13,007 bases of DNA from Chloroflexota bacterium (GTDB lineage Bacteria; Chloroflexota; Dehalococcoidia; JACQGW01): assembly GCA_016199325.1 (NCBI GenBank), contig JACQGW010000178.1, positions 1 through 13,007 on the forward strand, read 5' to 3'. Every line of letters starts with the position of its first letter. Position 1 is the stretch's first letter. Positions 12,953 through 13,007 of this stretch are shown here, piece after piece. The notes beneath the pieces were generated by a model. The model worked only from the letters and a program-made list of their open reading frames with translations. It was not told where the DNA came from and made no database searches. A program made the translations under genes and the position numbers.

Positions 12953-13007
12953 GCTGAGCCGCAGCGAAGCATCTCCCCGTCGCGAGCAGACGTCGTCCGG
13001 GAGATGC
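12948..13007. repeat. REP-like palindrome, copy B (cut by window end)
   Basis: The left arm (12948-12978) starts GTCATGCTGAGCCGCAGCG and ends GCATCTCCCC, differing from the copy A left arm at two positions. After a 20-base loop the right arm begins GGGAGATGC and runs off the window. As at copy A, its outer end abuts a MITE-like element. Confidence 0.8.

Overview
The window is a GC-rich bacterial chromosome segment (about two thirds G+C by eye) with Shine-Dalgarno-led genes and sigma70-like promoters. It carries a type V fructose-1,6-bisphosphate aldolase/phosphatase, an HD-GYP protein and a class A beta-lactamase-fold hydrolase, and many intergenic repeats. HD-GYP domains and these promoters argue against Archaea. 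A Chloroflexota-like (Thermomicrobia-type) or NC10/Rokubacteria-like lineage is my best guess; nothing here fixes the phylum. No rRNA, tRNA or CRISPR array was seen.

Layout. 1-449: frameshifted C-terminal remnant of a transposase. 419-613 (-): possible small HxxxCxxC zinc-binding protein. 811-1632 (+): class A beta-lactamase-fold protein without a signal peptide. 1713-5046 (-): four same-strand genes, in transcription order a TatA-like membrane protein, a DadA-type FAD oxidoreductase, a DUF1177 protein and AroM; the last three are tightly packed (16-bp gap, then a 4-bp stop/start overlap). 5551-5730 (+): conserved 59-aa protein behind a good promoter. 6130-7296 (-): FBP aldolase/phosphatase. 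7563-8999 (+): ACT-domain malic enzyme. 9006-10559 (-): membrane-anchored PAS/HD-GYP protein. 10816-12681 (+): single-chain transketolase. Three of these enzymes (malic enzyme, FBP aldolase/phosphatase, transketolase) belong to gluconeogenesis and the pentose phosphate cycle but have separate promoters and alternating strands.

The most unusual content is intergenic. (i) Two 100-bp elements (5976-6075 and 12846-12945, opposite orientation, about 88-89% identical) have 17-bp terminal inverted repeats and perfect 7-bp flanking direct repeats. Each is inserted at the ATGACA tail of a REP-like palindrome. They look like a miniature inverted-repeat transposable element (MITE) that targets a REP family. 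(ii) Heptamer-period arrays of unrelated sequence lie in at least five intergenic regions. In both spaces between convergent gene pairs they form long hairpins, and one of these encodes the C-terminus of the HD-GYP protein. (iii) 5730-6108 is a nested structure: an outer inverted repeat, three 48-bp tandem units, a REP palindrome and the MITE. (iv) A separate 40-bp-arm palindrome lies at 5195-5283.

Functionally, the AroM/DUF1177/FAD-oxidoreductase module is the best candidate for an uncharacterised pathway, perhaps turnover of D-amino acids or of racemised peptides (inference only).
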